A stretch of DNA of 64,000 nt. Origin: Pseudomonadota bacterium (GTDB lineage: Bacteria > Pseudomonadota > Alphaproteobacteria > Azospirillales > Azospirillaceae). The notes below the pieces were generated by a model. That model was not told the origin of the DNA. It saw nothing but the letters and a program-made list of their open reading frames with translations, and made no database searches. The stretch is from NCBI GenBank assembly GCA_023423695.1, contig JAFAFA010000076.1:50166-114165 (forward strand), read 5' to 3'. A program made the position numbers and the translations under genes. Of the stretch, positions 35,767 to 44,142 are shown in pieces; the stretch's first letter is position 1; each line of letters opens with the position of its first letter.

Positions 35767-36030
35767 ATGCCGCCCGCAAAGCCGTCCGCCGTCCGGATGT
35801 CCGACACCGAAATCGCCCGCGTGCAGATGTACCTGCGCAAGACGCTGGGAAATCAGAAGATCGTGATCGAGCCGCCGGCCAAGGCCGGCCAGTCGGCCGA
35901 GGTGACGGTGGATGGCGAGTTCTTCGGCACGCTGAACCGTGACGAGGACGAGGGCGAGATCTCCTACGCCCTGAACGTCGTCATCCTGGAAGAGGATCTG
36001 CCGGAGCCGCCGGCCATCCCGCGCCGCTGA
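35767..36030 (+). CDS. DUF3126-family protein
   Basis: 87 residues (MPPAKPSAVRMSDTEIARVQ, then YLRKTLGNQKIVIEPP and GEFFGTLNRDEDEGEISY). This small alphaproteobacterial family has no known function. It is divergent from the pseudocaspase gene and has no signal or membrane segment. Confidence 0.85.
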   Translation: MPPAKPSAVRMSDTEIARVQMYLRKTLGNQKIVIEPPAKAGQSAEVTVDGEFFGTLNRDEDEGEISYALNVVILEEDLPEPPAIPRR

Positions 36031-36064
36031 TCGCCGGCCTTTTCCCCGACATTCTCCTGACGCC

Positions 36065-36694
36065 CTAGCGGCTGTGAGCGCGAAGCTCCGCCGCCAGGGC
36101 GGCCAGCAGGGTCTGCCCGCCCGACAGAGTCAGCCCGCGCACCAGCACGATCGCCTTGTGCCCGCCGCGCCGGTGCATGACCAGCCGCACGTTGCGGCTG
36201 CCGGCGGCCTTCAGCTCCGCCTTGACCGCGTCGTTGGGCGCCACGTCGCCGGCCACCAGCCTCAATTCCGCCTTGTGACCGTAATCGTGCGCCGGATCGA
36301 TCCAGGCGACGAACAGCGGCTTGCCGCCGACCATCGGGTAGAGCGCCAGATCCCGGATCGTTTCGTGCGGATGGATGCGGGCGCCGTCCACCGTCAGCCC
36401 ACGCGCCGTTACGCCCAGCCGCACGGCCCGGCGCTGCACCGTCTCCGTCAGCGTCACCACCCACAGCAGCAGCACCGGCACCGCGCAGAAGATCGCTATC
36501 CATTGCAGCATGTCGGACAACTGTTCCGGTGCCAGCCCGGCTCCGGCGATGAAGCCGGTCGCCAGAAGCCCGGCAATCAACAGGTAGCGGGTACGGATCA
36601 CCGGAGTCAGTACCGGCCTCGCCACGAAGATGGCGCCGGCAGCACCGTCTTCGCGGGTGATCTCCAGACTGGGCAGCGGCTTGGCGGTCGGCAT
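36065..36694 (-). CDS. Membrane protein of unknown function with PH-like C-terminus
   Basis: 209 residues. Two membrane helices (about 36-55, RYLLIAGLLATGFIAGAGLA; and 62-82, MLQWIAIFCAVPVLLLWVV) are followed by a basic beta-rich domain (VTARGLTVDGARIHPHETIR, FVAWIDPAHDYGHKAELRLV) that resembles bacterial PH/YcxB-like domains. The ATG at 36694 is clear. No neighbours suggest a role. Confidence 0.65.
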   Translation of the reverse strand: MPTAKPLPSLEITREDGAAGAIFVARPVLTPVIRTRYLLIAGLLATGFIAGAGLAPEQLSDMLQWIAIFCAVPVLLLWVVTLTETVQRRAVRLGVTARGLTVDGARIHPHETIRDLALYPMVGGKPLFVAWIDPAHDYGHKAELRLVAGDVAPNDAVKAELKAAGSRNVRLVMHRRGGHKAIVLVRGLTLSGGQTLLAALAAELRAHSR

Positions 36695-36832
36695 ATCGGC
36701 GGGATCGGTGCAGGAATGGGGGCGTGATCCTGTTCCGGCCGCATGTTGGCCGTCCAGTTCTTTCGCGTGCCGCCCGAATTGGCCATATACCCGCGTTGCG
36801 TGCCAAGGGCGGGGTTACCGCTCGCCGGCGCC

Positions 36833-36860
36833 TTGAAAACGGCGGGAGCCATGGTACTCT
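36833..36860 (+). promoter_or_regulatory. Possible promoter for an antisense RNA
   Basis: TTGAAA (36833-36838), a 16-bp spacer and TACTCT (36855-36860) preceded by TGG, an extended -10 arrangement. It points toward the minus-strand mini-ORF at 36932-37021. The -10 match is poor, so confidence is low. Confidence 0.3.
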
Positions 36861-36866
36861 CGGGGC

Positions 36867-37035
36867 AGGAGGTGACGCGAGCCGCTTTCCTGAATGGCGG
36901 GACCGGTTTCCCGGCCCCGCCACGTCTGGCTTTACCGATCCTGGTCCGTGTTGAAGCCCGCTTGGAACTCGAACTTCAGCTTGAACCAGAAGCGGCCGAG
37001 CCACTTCAGGAATTTTCTCACTCGCGTCACCTCCT
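36867..37035. repeat. Inverted repeat masking the mini-ORF start (5' SD to 3' region)
   Basis: AGGAGGTGACGCGAG at 36867-36881 is exactly the inverse of 37021-37035. TTCCTGAA at 36887-36894 is the inverse of 37005-37012, and TGGC at 36895-36898 is the inverse of 37000-37003. In the minus-strand RNA, 27 bp can form between the ribosome binding site with codons 3-8 and a segment 34 nt past the stop. Confidence 0.8.
36932..37021 (-). CDS. Candidate 29-residue cationic aromatic peptide (toxin-like)
   Basis: A GTG at 37021 opens 29 codons: MRKFLKWLGRFWFKLKFEF then QAGFNTDQDR. The first 19 residues form an amphipathic, strongly basic helix with seven aromatic residues. AGAGGAGGTGA, close to a full anti-16S match, lies 8 nt before the GTG. 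A promoter candidate is at 37076-37104. The SD and first codons are complementary to the 3' region (see the repeat). Peptides of this kind with self-masked mRNAs are typical of type I toxin-antitoxin loci, but no known family is recognised. Confidence 0.5.
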   Translation of the reverse strand: MRKFLKWLGRFWFKLKFEFQAGFNTDQDR

Positions 37036-37075
37036 CTCGGTTGCCGGCCATGCGTGGCGCATGTCCGGTGGCGCG

Positions 37076-37104
37076 AGATTACAAAGCATGCATCCGCATG
37101 CCAA
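37076..37104 (-). promoter_or_regulatory. Predicted promoter of the 29-residue ORF
   Basis: On the minus strand, TTGGCA (37104-37099), a 17-bp spacer and TAATCT (37081-37076). It lies about 40 bp upstream of the Shine-Dalgarno. Confidence 0.5.
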
Positions 37105-37269
37105 CCGCGGATCCTTGACGAACTTTCCATAAGGTTGCGTTTGGGCATTGCCGCCCCAGCTGCGCTCGGCTCTGCGCCCCTGGTGCTGCAACCGGGGCGG
37201 TGGTAGCGTTCACGCAGGCGTTTCCAGACCGACCCGCTCAGCCTGACCTGCCGCGAAGGACCGTCGCCC

Positions 37270-38121
37270 GTGACCTCCGCAAATCCGCTCGATGCCCGGG
37301 AGACGACCGCTTGCCGGCAAGGCTCGGAACAGCCCGTTCCGCCTGTGGTTGTCGAGGCGCGTAGGCTTTCGCTGGTCTATCCCACGGCCGACAAGCCGGT
37401 CATGGCATTGAGCGAGGTCGACCTGACCGTCGCCCGGGGCGATTTCGTTTCGCTGATCGGCCCCAGCGGCTGTGGCAAGACCACACTGCTGCGTGTCATC
37501 GCCGATCTGGAGCGGCCGACCTCCGGCCATATCGCCATCGAAGGCATGACGCCGGAGCAGGCGCGGCTGAAACGGCTCTACGGCTATGTCTTCCAGGCCC
37601 CGGCGCTGTACCCGTGGCGCACGGTGGAACGCAACGTGATGCTGCCGCTGGAGATCATGGGACTGCCCAAGGCCGACCGGCAGCAGCGCGCCCGAGAGCA
37701 GTTGGAGCGCGTCGGCCTGGTCGGCTTCGAGCGCAAGTTTCCCTGGCAGTTGTCGGGCGGCATGCAGCAGCGCGTCTCCATCGCCCGTGCCCTGGCGTTG
37801 CAGCCCGACCTTCTGCTGATGGACGAGCCGTTCGGCGCGCTGGATGAGATCACCCGCGACCATCTGAACCTGCATCTTACCCAACTGTGGCGAGCGACCG
37901 GCAAGACCTGCGTCTTCGTCACCCATTCGATCGCCGAGGCGGTGTTCCTGTCCACCCGCATCGTGGTGATGAGTCCGCGGCCTGGGCGCATCCTGGACGT
38001 CATCGACTGCAACAGCCTGCCGCGCGAGCGCACGCTGGACATCCGCGAGTCGCCGGAATTCGCCGCCATCGCCCATCGCGTGCGAGCGGGGCTGAAGGAA
38101 GGGCACAGCTACGATGATTGA
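37270..38121 (+). CDS. NitT/TauT-type ABC transporter ATP-binding protein (system 1)
   Basis: 283 residues, GTG start at 37270. Walker A is GPSGCGKTT, the signature is LSGGMQQR, Walker B is LLLMDEPFGALDE and the switch is FVTHSIAEA. The YPWRTVERN motif after the Q-loop is typical of the nitrate/sulfonate/taurine family (SsuB/TauB-like). It is followed by two permease genes with 8- and 4-bp overlaps. No binding protein gene accompanies it. The substrate is unknown. Confidence 0.9.
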   Translation: MTSANPLDARETTACRQGSEQPVPPVVVEARRLSLVYPTADKPVMALSEVDLTVARGDFVSLIGPSGCGKTTLLRVIADLERPTSGHIAIEGMTPEQARLKRLYGYVFQAPALYPWRTVERNVMLPLEIMGLPKADRQQRAREQLERVGLVGFERKFPWQLSGGMQQRVSIARALALQPDLLLMDEPFGALDEITRDHLNLHLTQLWRATGKTCVFVTHSIAEAVFLSTRIVVMSPRPGRILDVIDCNSLPRERTLDIRESPEFAAIAHRVRAGLKEGHSYDD

Positions 38122-38977
38122 TCGTGCGCTTCCCGTGACCGTCATGACCCTGCTGTTGTTGGCGGCATGGTATGCCGGGGTGGCGTGGCTGAACTGGCCG
38201 CAGGCGGCGGAAACGCTGGCCCGCGCCGGCAAGCCGGCCGGCTTCGGAGACGTGCTGGTCCAGGCCTACGCGATGAAGCGGCCGATCCTGCCCACCCCCG
38301 ATCAGGTGACGGCGGAGCTGTGGAATTCCCTGACCGGCTATGCGCCGACCAGCCCGCGCAACCTGCTGTTCCACACCTGGGTGACGGCGGAAGCGGCGCT
38401 GACCGGGCTGGCGATGGGGCTGCTGCTGGGCATGCTGCTGGCCGCCGGCATCGTCTACACCCGGACGCTGGAGGCCAGCCTGCTGCCCTGGGTGATCGCG
38501 TCGCAGACCATCCCGATCCTGGCCATCGCGCCGATGATCGTCGTCATCCTCGGCAACATCGGGCTGACCGGGCTGCTGCCGAAGGCGGTGATCTGCATGT
38601 ATCTGTGCTTCTTCCCGATCACGGTCGGCATGGTGAAGGGGCTGCGCTCCGCCGATCCGCTGTGGCTCGACCTGATGCGGACCTATTCGGCCAGCGGGAT
38701 GCGCGCCTTCTGGTCGCTGCGGCTGCCGGCTTCCATGCCGTTCCTGTTCGCCAGCCTCAAGGTATCGGTCGCGATCAGCGTGGTCGGCGCCATCGTCGGC
38801 GAGCTTCCCACCGGCGGACAGGCCGGGCTGGGGGCGCGGCTGCTGTCGGGGTCCTATTACGGCCAGACCGTTCAGATCTGGGCGGCGCTGATCATGGCCT
38901 CGCTGCTGTCGGTGGCATTGATCGCCGTCGTGCGCGGGCTGGAACTGGTCCTGCTGGGCCGGGCCGGTGCGCGATGA
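38114..38977 (+). CDS. NitT/TauT-type ABC permease (system 1, first)
   Basis: 287 residues with six membrane segments and the EAA-type loop (SASGMRAFWSLRLPASMPFL). The periplasmic stretch TLARAGKPAGFGDVLVQAY between helix 1 and the core is unusually long. Overlaps the ATPase gene by 8 bp and the next permease by 4 bp, so the three are translationally coupled. Confidence 0.88.
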   Translation: MIDRALPVTVMTLLLLAAWYAGVAWLNWPQAAETLARAGKPAGFGDVLVQAYAMKRPILPTPDQVTAELWNSLTGYAPTSPRNLLFHTWVTAEAALTGLAMGLLLGMLLAAGIVYTRTLEASLLPWVIASQTIPILAIAPMIVVILGNIGLTGLLPKAVICMYLCFFPITVGMVKGLRSADPLWLDLMRTYSASGMRAFWSLRLPASMPFLFASLKVSVAISVVGAIVGELPTGGQAGLGARLLSGSYYGQTVQIWAALIMASLLSVALIAVVRGLELVLLGRAGAR

Positions 38978-40134
38978 GCGGTCTTGCGGCGAATCCCTAC
39001 CGCACCAGCCTGCGCACCGCCGCCGATTGGGGTCTGGTCGCCACAGCCGTATTGACACTGGTCGCATTGGCCCTGCCGGTGGGTGCGCTGGGCGGTGCCC
39101 CTGTCGGCTGGTTCGGCGGGCCGATGGGTGGGACGATGGCGCCGCTGTTCCTGATCGGGGTGGTGCTGGCGGTCGTCGCCGGCCGGTCCGCGCCGAAACG
39201 GGTCTGGGGCGCCTGGGTGGAACTGGCCGGCGTGGCGCTGGCCTGGCTGCTGCCGCTGCATCTGCTGAACGAGGGGATGGACCTGTCGGCCGGCTGGGGG
39301 CTGTGGCTGTTCCTGGTCGCGGCGACGCTGCTGCAGTGGCGGGTGATGGGGGTGCTGGCCGGGGTGCCGGGCTGGACCCGTTCCGTCATCGTGCCGGGGC
39401 TGTTCGGGCTGGGGCTGCTGGTGGGGTGGGAGGTGCTGGTGCGCGGCTTCCAGGTGCCGGCCATCCTGCTGCCGCCGCCCAGCCGCATCGCGGTGGCGCT
39501 GGCCGCCCATGCGCCGGTGCTGTGGGACGATTTCCGGCAGACCGTGCTGACCTCCGTCCTGCGCGGCTATGTGATGGGCTGCGGCGCCGGATTCCTGGTG
39601 GCAATCCTTGCCGACCGCGTGCCCTTTCTTGCCCGGGGGCTTCTGCCGCTCGGCAATCTCGCCAGTGCCATTCCGGTGGTCGGCATCGCGCCGATCATGG
39701 TGATGTGGTTCGGCTTCGACTGGCAGTCGAAGGCGGCGGTGATCGTCGTCATGACCTTCTTCCCGATGCTGATCAACACGCTGGCGGGACTCGGCAGTTC
39801 GGAGCGCATTCAACTCGACCTGATGCGCTCCTACGGTGCCGGCTATTGGCGTACGCTGGTCAAACTGCGCCTGCCGAATGCGCTGCCCTTCCTGTTCAAC
39901 GGGTTGAAGATCAACTCCACCCTGGCGCTGATCGGCGCCATCGTGGCGGAATTCTTCGGCACTCCGGTGGTCGGCATGGGGTTCCGCATCTCAACCGAGG
40001 TGGCGCGGATGAACCTGGACATCGTCTGGGCCACCATCGCGGTTGCGGCGCTGACCGGCTCCGGCCTCTACGGCGGTTTGGCGGTGCTGGAGCGGGCGAC
40101 GACGGCCTGGCATCCGTCGATGCGGCGGCGTTGA
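38974..40134 (+). CDS. NitT/TauT-type ABC permease (system 1, second)
   Basis: 386 residues from the ATG in an ATGA overlap. The C-terminal 250 residues are a normal permease (LPPPSRIAVALAAHAP, SYGAGYWRTLVKLRLPNALP). The N-terminal 130 residues add about four extra hydrophobic segments (LVATAVLTLVALALPVGALG, MAPLFLIGVVLAVVAG), longer than SsuC/TauC. The pair forms a heterodimeric channel with the previous gene. Confidence 0.88.
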   Translation: MSGLAANPYRTSLRTAADWGLVATAVLTLVALALPVGALGGAPVGWFGGPMGGTMAPLFLIGVVLAVVAGRSAPKRVWGAWVELAGVALAWLLPLHLLNEGMDLSAGWGLWLFLVAATLLQWRVMGVLAGVPGWTRSVIVPGLFGLGLLVGWEVLVRGFQVPAILLPPPSRIAVALAAHAPVLWDDFRQTVLTSVLRGYVMGCGAGFLVAILADRVPFLARGLLPLGNLASAIPVVGIAPIMVMWFGFDWQSKAAVIVVMTFFPMLINTLAGLGSSERIQLDLMRSYGAGYWRTLVKLRLPNALPFLFNGLKINSTLALIGAIVAEFFGTPVVGMGFRISTEVARMNLDIVWATIAVAALTGSGLYGGLAVLERATTAWHPSMRRR

Positions 40135-40206
40135 GCGGCCCTGCGTAACCGCGCTGGCACGGCCGTTGCTTTGTTCCCGCCATTCCGGCTGGCAGGGGAG
40201 GTGGGC

Positions 40207-40539
40207 ATGGCCGACATCGTCGTTCTCAAGCATGTCCGCCTGACGCGGGCGCTTCTGGCAATCGAAATGGCTGCGGCGTCGCTGGACGGCGAACTGGCGG
40301 CATTGCGTAGCGCAGGCCAAGCCGGACTGCTGGGTGACCATGCCGAGGAGGCCACGCTCCTGCGCACCTATGTCCGCACCTTGCGTGTCCTGTTGCAGGC
40401 GATGACGCCCGACGAGGTGGACGAGGCGGGGCTCGGCGAGCGCCATGCGCTGGCGGAGGCCGCGGTCGGCCGCTGTGCCGCGGCGTTGCGGGTCCTGGAC
40501 CTACCGGCGAGCGGCGGTCCGGTCAGCGGGATCGCCTGA
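40207..40539 (+). CDS. Small hypothetical helical protein
   Basis: 110 residues starting MADIVVLKHVRLTRALLAIE. It is helical, acidic and without signal peptide or membrane helix. GGGGAGGTGGGC before the ATG is a good ribosome binding site. It stands between the two transporter operons; no family is recognised. Confidence 0.6.
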   Translation: MADIVVLKHVRLTRALLAIEMAAASLDGELAALRSAGQAGLLGDHAEEATLLRTYVRTLRVLLQAMTPDEVDEAGLGERHALAEAAVGRCAAALRVLDLPASGGPVSGIA

Positions 40540-40715
40540 CGACTCACTGTCGCGAAGCCGACAGCGCCTTGACGTATTCTCGCCACTACCATACTGCCGT
40601 ATGGCTGGGATGCGGGGTGCCTTTCCCCTCTCCGCAGCAGGAACGCCGCGCTATAGTGGCAGGCCCCACGAACAGTCGGACCCCACCGACAAAGGTGCAG
40701 GCATAAAAGGGTACG

Positions 40716-41489
40716 ATGAGGCTTCTCGTTTCCGATCTGACCCACCGCTATGACGATCTGACCGTCCTGGACGGCATCGACCTGACGCTGGCGGAGGGTG
40801 AAATCCTGGCCGTGATCGGCCCCAGCGGCTGCGGGAAATCGACCCTGCTCGGCATTGCCGGCGGCATCGTCGCCCCGACCTCCGGCAGCATCCGGGTGGA
40901 GGGGGAGGTGCCGGACGGCTGCCTGAATCCCATCACCTTCATCTTCCAGGACTTCGCCCTGCTGCCCTGGCGCACGGTGGAGGACAACATCGCCCTGGTG
41001 CTGGAGCATCATCCGCTCTCCACCGCCGAGCGGCGCGAACGCATCGACAGCGGCCTGCGCCGCATGGGGCTGTCGGAATTCCGCAAGGCCCTGCCCAAGC
41101 AGCTGTCCGGCGGCATGCGCCAGCGGGTCGGCATCGCCCGCGCGCTGGCGGTGCGTCCGGCGATGCTGCTGCTGGACGAGCCGCTGTCGGCGCTGGACGC
41201 CCAGACGCGCGAGCTGCTGATGGACGATTTCCTGGAACTGTGGCGGCGGGAGAAGACCACCGCCCTCTACGTTACCCACAATCTGGACGAGGCGCTGCGG
41301 CTGGCCGACCGTGTCTGCGTGCTGAGCCGCCGCCCCGGCCGCATCCGCGAACTGGTCACCATCGAGGAGCCGCGGGAGCGCCGGCAGGAGCCGTCGGCCC
41401 AGGCCCATCTGGCCGAAGTGCGCGACCGCCTGTGGCACCTGATGAAGGCCGAAGCCCAGATGGCCGACCGGGAGATCGCCCGTGCCTGA
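40716..41489 (+). CDS. NitT/TauT-type ABC transporter ATP-binding protein (system 2)
   Basis: 257 residues. Walker A GPSGCGKST, Q-loop in FIFQDFALLPWRTVEDN, signature LSGGMRQR, Walker B LLLDEPLSALDA and YVTHNLDEA. A TATAGT element at 40652-40657 may be its -10. The stop overlaps the GTG of the next gene. The substrate is not determinable. Confidence 0.9.
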   Translation: MRLLVSDLTHRYDDLTVLDGIDLTLAEGEILAVIGPSGCGKSTLLGIAGGIVAPTSGSIRVEGEVPDGCLNPITFIFQDFALLPWRTVEDNIALVLEHHPLSTAERRERIDSGLRRMGLSEFRKALPKQLSGGMRQRVGIARALAVRPAMLLLDEPLSALDAQTRELLMDDFLELWRREKTTALYVTHNLDEALRLADRVCVLSRRPGRIRELVTIEEPRERRQEPSAQAHLAEVRDRLWHLMKAEAQMADREIARA

Positions 41490-42309
41490 CAGCCTGAACC
41501 CGACCGCCGTTTCGACCGCAGCCGCCCTGGGACAGCCCGTCCGCTTCCGTGGCGGCGGTTTTACCGTGAAGCGCCATCCCTGGGCGGCGCTGGCCGCCTT
41601 CGCCGTGCTGGTCGCGGTGTGGGAGGGGGCGAGCCGCCTCGGCCTCGCCAGCCCGCTGTTCCTGCCGCCGCCGAGCGCGGTCGGCCGGGCGCTGGCCGGC
41701 ATGGTGACGGACGGATCGCTGTGGCTGAACCTGAAGGCGTCGCTGGGGCGCATCGCCGTCGGCTGGGTTCTGGGCACGGCGGGCGGCATGCTGGTGGGCT
41801 TCGCCATGGGCATCTTCTCCACCGCCCGCGCGGTGGGCGTGCCGCTGGTGTCGGCCTTCTTCCCGATCCCGAAGATCGCGCTTCTGCCGCTGTTCATCCT
41901 GTGGTTCGGCATCGGCGAGCCGTCGAAATTCGCCACCATCGGCTTCGGCGTCTTCTTCCCCACCGTCATCGCCACCTACAGCGCCATCGATTCCGTGCCG
42001 CGCAACCTGATCCGCATGGCGCAGAGTTTCGGCCTGCCCTGGCGCTCCATCCTGCGTTCCATCGTTCTGCCGGGCGCCTTGCCCGGCATCCTGGCGGGGT
42101 TCCGCATCACCGCCTCCATCGCGCTGATCCTGGTGGTGGCGGCGGAGATGATCGGCGCGGAATACGGCATCGGCGCCTTCGTGCTGATGGCCGGCAACCT
42201 GATGCAGACCGACACGCTGCTGGCCGGGGTGCTGGTGCTGTCGCTGTTGGGGCTCGCCATCGGCACCGTGCTGTCACAGCTCGAGCGGCGCCTGCTGAAC
42301 TGGCGCTGA
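41482..42309 (+). CDS. NitT/TauT-type ABC permease (system 2)
   Basis: 275 residues from a GTG overlapping the ATPase gene by 8 bp. Six membrane segments, LPPPSAVGRALAGMV near the start, and the coupling loop MAQSFGLPWRSILRSIVLPG. A single permease gene implies a homodimer. It is followed after 49 bp by the binding-protein gene. Confidence 0.9.
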   Translation: MPDSLNPTAVSTAAALGQPVRFRGGGFTVKRHPWAALAAFAVLVAVWEGASRLGLASPLFLPPPSAVGRALAGMVTDGSLWLNLKASLGRIAVGWVLGTAGGMLVGFAMGIFSTARAVGVPLVSAFFPIPKIALLPLFILWFGIGEPSKFATIGFGVFFPTVIATYSAIDSVPRNLIRMAQSFGLPWRSILRSIVLPGALPGILAGFRITASIALILVVAAEMIGAEYGIGAFVLMAGNLMQTDTLLAGVLVLSLLGLAIGTVLSQLERRLLNWR

Positions 42310-42358
42310 CCCCCTCATCCCAAGAAACCTGAACCATCCATCGGGAGGATTTGCGTCC

Positions 42359-43396
42359 ATGACCGCCGCCATGACCGTGGCCCGCCTCACCCGGCGCGCC
42401 GTGATCGCCACTGCCGGCGCGGCTTTCGCCGCCGGTACCCTGATGTCCGCCGCGCTGGCGCAGCCGCTGGAGAAGGCGACGGTCGGCGTGCTGGCGCTGT
42501 CCTCCTCCGGGCCGATCTTCATCGCCAAGGCGAAGGGCTATTTCGAGAAGGAAGGGCTGGACGTCGAGCTGAAGATGTTCACCTCGGCCCAACAGGTGCC
42601 GGTCGCCGTGACCTCGGGCGATGCCGATTTCGGCGTGACCGGTCTGACCGCCGGTTTCTACAACCTCGCCTCCAAGGGGGCTGTCACCATCATCGCCGCG
42701 CAGAGCCGCGACGAGCCGGGCTTTCCGCTTAGCGCCTATGTGGCGACCAACGCCGCCTATGACGCCGGGCTGAAGGCGCCGGCCGACCTGAAGGGCAAGC
42801 GCATCGCCATCACCACCGTCGGCTCGACCTTCCACTACATGATCGGGCTGCTGGCGCAGAAGCACGGCTTCACCGTCAAGGACGTGACCATGGTGCCGCT
42901 GCAGGACGTGCCGAAGATGGTCGCCGCCTTCAAGGGTGGGCAGGTCGATGCCGTCATCGCGCCCTCCACCGTGTCGCGGCAACTGGTGGCCGACGGTGCC
43001 GGCAAGATCCTGGGTTGGGTCGGCGACGAGACGCCCTGGCAGCTCGGCGCCCTGTTCACCGCGCCGAAGACGATGAAGGACCGCCGCCCGCTGGTGGAGA
43101 AGTTCGTCCGCGCCTACAAGACCGCGCTGGCCGAATACCACGCCGCCTTCAACGGCAAGGACGCCTCGGGCGCTCCGGTGAAGGGCCCCGGCTATGACGA
43201 ACTGCTGGGCATCATCGCCGACGCCACCAAGCAGAAGCCGGACATCGTCGCCGCCGGCTTGCCCTATGTCGATCCGCAGGCCCGCCTGCTGGTGGACGAC
43301 ATCGTCAACCAGGTGAAGTTCTGGCAGTCCGAGGGGCAGGTCGACAAGGCGCTGGACCCGAAGTCGGTGATGGATCTCAGCGTCGCCGGGCAGTGA
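42359..43396 (+). CDS. NMT1/THI5-like ABC substrate-binding protein (system 2)
   Basis: 345 residues, periplasmic. The N-terminus carries a double-arginine signal (LTRRAVIATAGAAFAAG) ending near ALAQ, so Tat export is possible. The SsuA/NMT1 fold shows VGVLALSSSGPIFIAKAKGY, VTSGDADFGVTGLTAGFYN and GKRIAITTVGSTFHYMIGLL. Ligands of this family include pyrimidines, sulfonates and nitrate; the sequence does not decide. A perfect 14-bp tandem duplication (GGGCAGTGAAGAAC, 43388-43415) covers the stop codon. Confidence 0.9.
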   Translation: MTAAMTVARLTRRAVIATAGAAFAAGTLMSAALAQPLEKATVGVLALSSSGPIFIAKAKGYFEKEGLDVELKMFTSAQQVPVAVTSGDADFGVTGLTAGFYNLASKGAVTIIAAQSRDEPGFPLSAYVATNAAYDAGLKAPADLKGKRIAITTVGSTFHYMIGLLAQKHGFTVKDVTMVPLQDVPKMVAAFKGGQVDAVIAPSTVSRQLVADGAGKILGWVGDETPWQLGALFTAPKTMKDRRPLVEKFVRAYKTALAEYHAAFNGKDASGAPVKGPGYDELLGIIADATKQKPDIVAAGLPYVDPQARLLVDDIVNQVKFWQSEGQVDKALDPKSVMDLSVAGQ

Positions 43397-43428
43397 AGAA
43401 CGGGCAGTGAAGAACAGGGGAGGGGCGG

Positions 43429-44142
43429 TCAAACCGCCAGATAGGCCGCCCTCACTCCATCGTCTGCCATCAACTCCGCCATCGTGCCGGTCCAGCGCAG
43501 ACGGCCGGTTTCGATGACGCAGACGCGGTCGGCGACGGCCGACGCGAAAGACAGGCTCTGTTCGGACAGCAGCACCGACAGCCCTTCCGCCTTCAGGCGC
43601 CGCACCGCGTCGGCCATCTGCTTCACGATCAGCGGTGCCAGCCCTTCCGACGGCTCGTCCAGCAGCAGCAGCGACGGGTTGCCCATCAGCGTGCGGGCCA
43701 GCGTCAGCATCTGCTGCTCGCCGCCGCTCATCCGCGTGCCGCGCCGCCCGCGCATCTCCGCGAGGTTGGGGAACAGGGCGAACAGCTTCTCCGGTGTCCA
43801 GGCCGGGGCGCCGGGGCGGGGCGGCTGGCGGCCGACTTCCAGATTCTCCTCCACCGTCAGGTCGGCGAAGATGCGGCGGTCCTCCGGCACATAGCCGACG
43901 CCGAGCCGGGCGATGCGGTGGGCGGGCAGGGGGGACAGGTCGCGCCCGTCAAAGTTCAACACCCCGGCCCGCCGTTCCACCAGCCCCATGATCGCCTTCA
44001 GCGTGGTGGTCTTGCCGGCGCCGTTGCGCCCCATCAGCGCCACCACCTCGCCCCGCCCGACGGTCAGGGCGATGCCGTCGAGGATGTGGGCGCGGCCGTA
44101 CCAAGCCTGGAGACCGTCCACCGTCAGCAGGGGTTCGCTCAC
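43429..44142 (-). CDS. livF: Branched-chain amino acid-type ABC ATPase LivF
   Basis: 237 residues. Walker A GRNGAGKTT, signature MSGGEQQML, Walker B LLLLDEPSEGLAP, typical of LivF/UrtE. VEENLEVGRQPPRPG follows the Q-loop. It overlaps livG by 4 bp. The set lies in the order SBP, fused permease, livG, livF on the minus strand. The substrate could be amino acids, urea or amides. Confidence 0.9.
   Translation of the reverse strand: MSEPLLTVDGLQAWYGRAHILDGIALTVGRGEVVALMGRNGAGKTTTLKAIMGLVERRAGVLNFDGRDLSPLPAHRIARLGVGYVPEDRRIFADLTVEENLEVGRQPPRPGAPAWTPEKLFALFPNLAEMRGRRGTRMSGGEQQMLTLARTLMGNPSLLLLDEPSEGLAPLIVKQMADAVRRLKAEGLSVLLSEQSLSFASAVADRVCVIETGRLRWTGTMAELMADDGVRAAYLAV

Noticed and set aside
36743..37132. 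Plus-strand frames across the mini-ORF region
   Set aside because: No family features. They cross the inverted repeat, and the minus-strand ORF has far better start signals.
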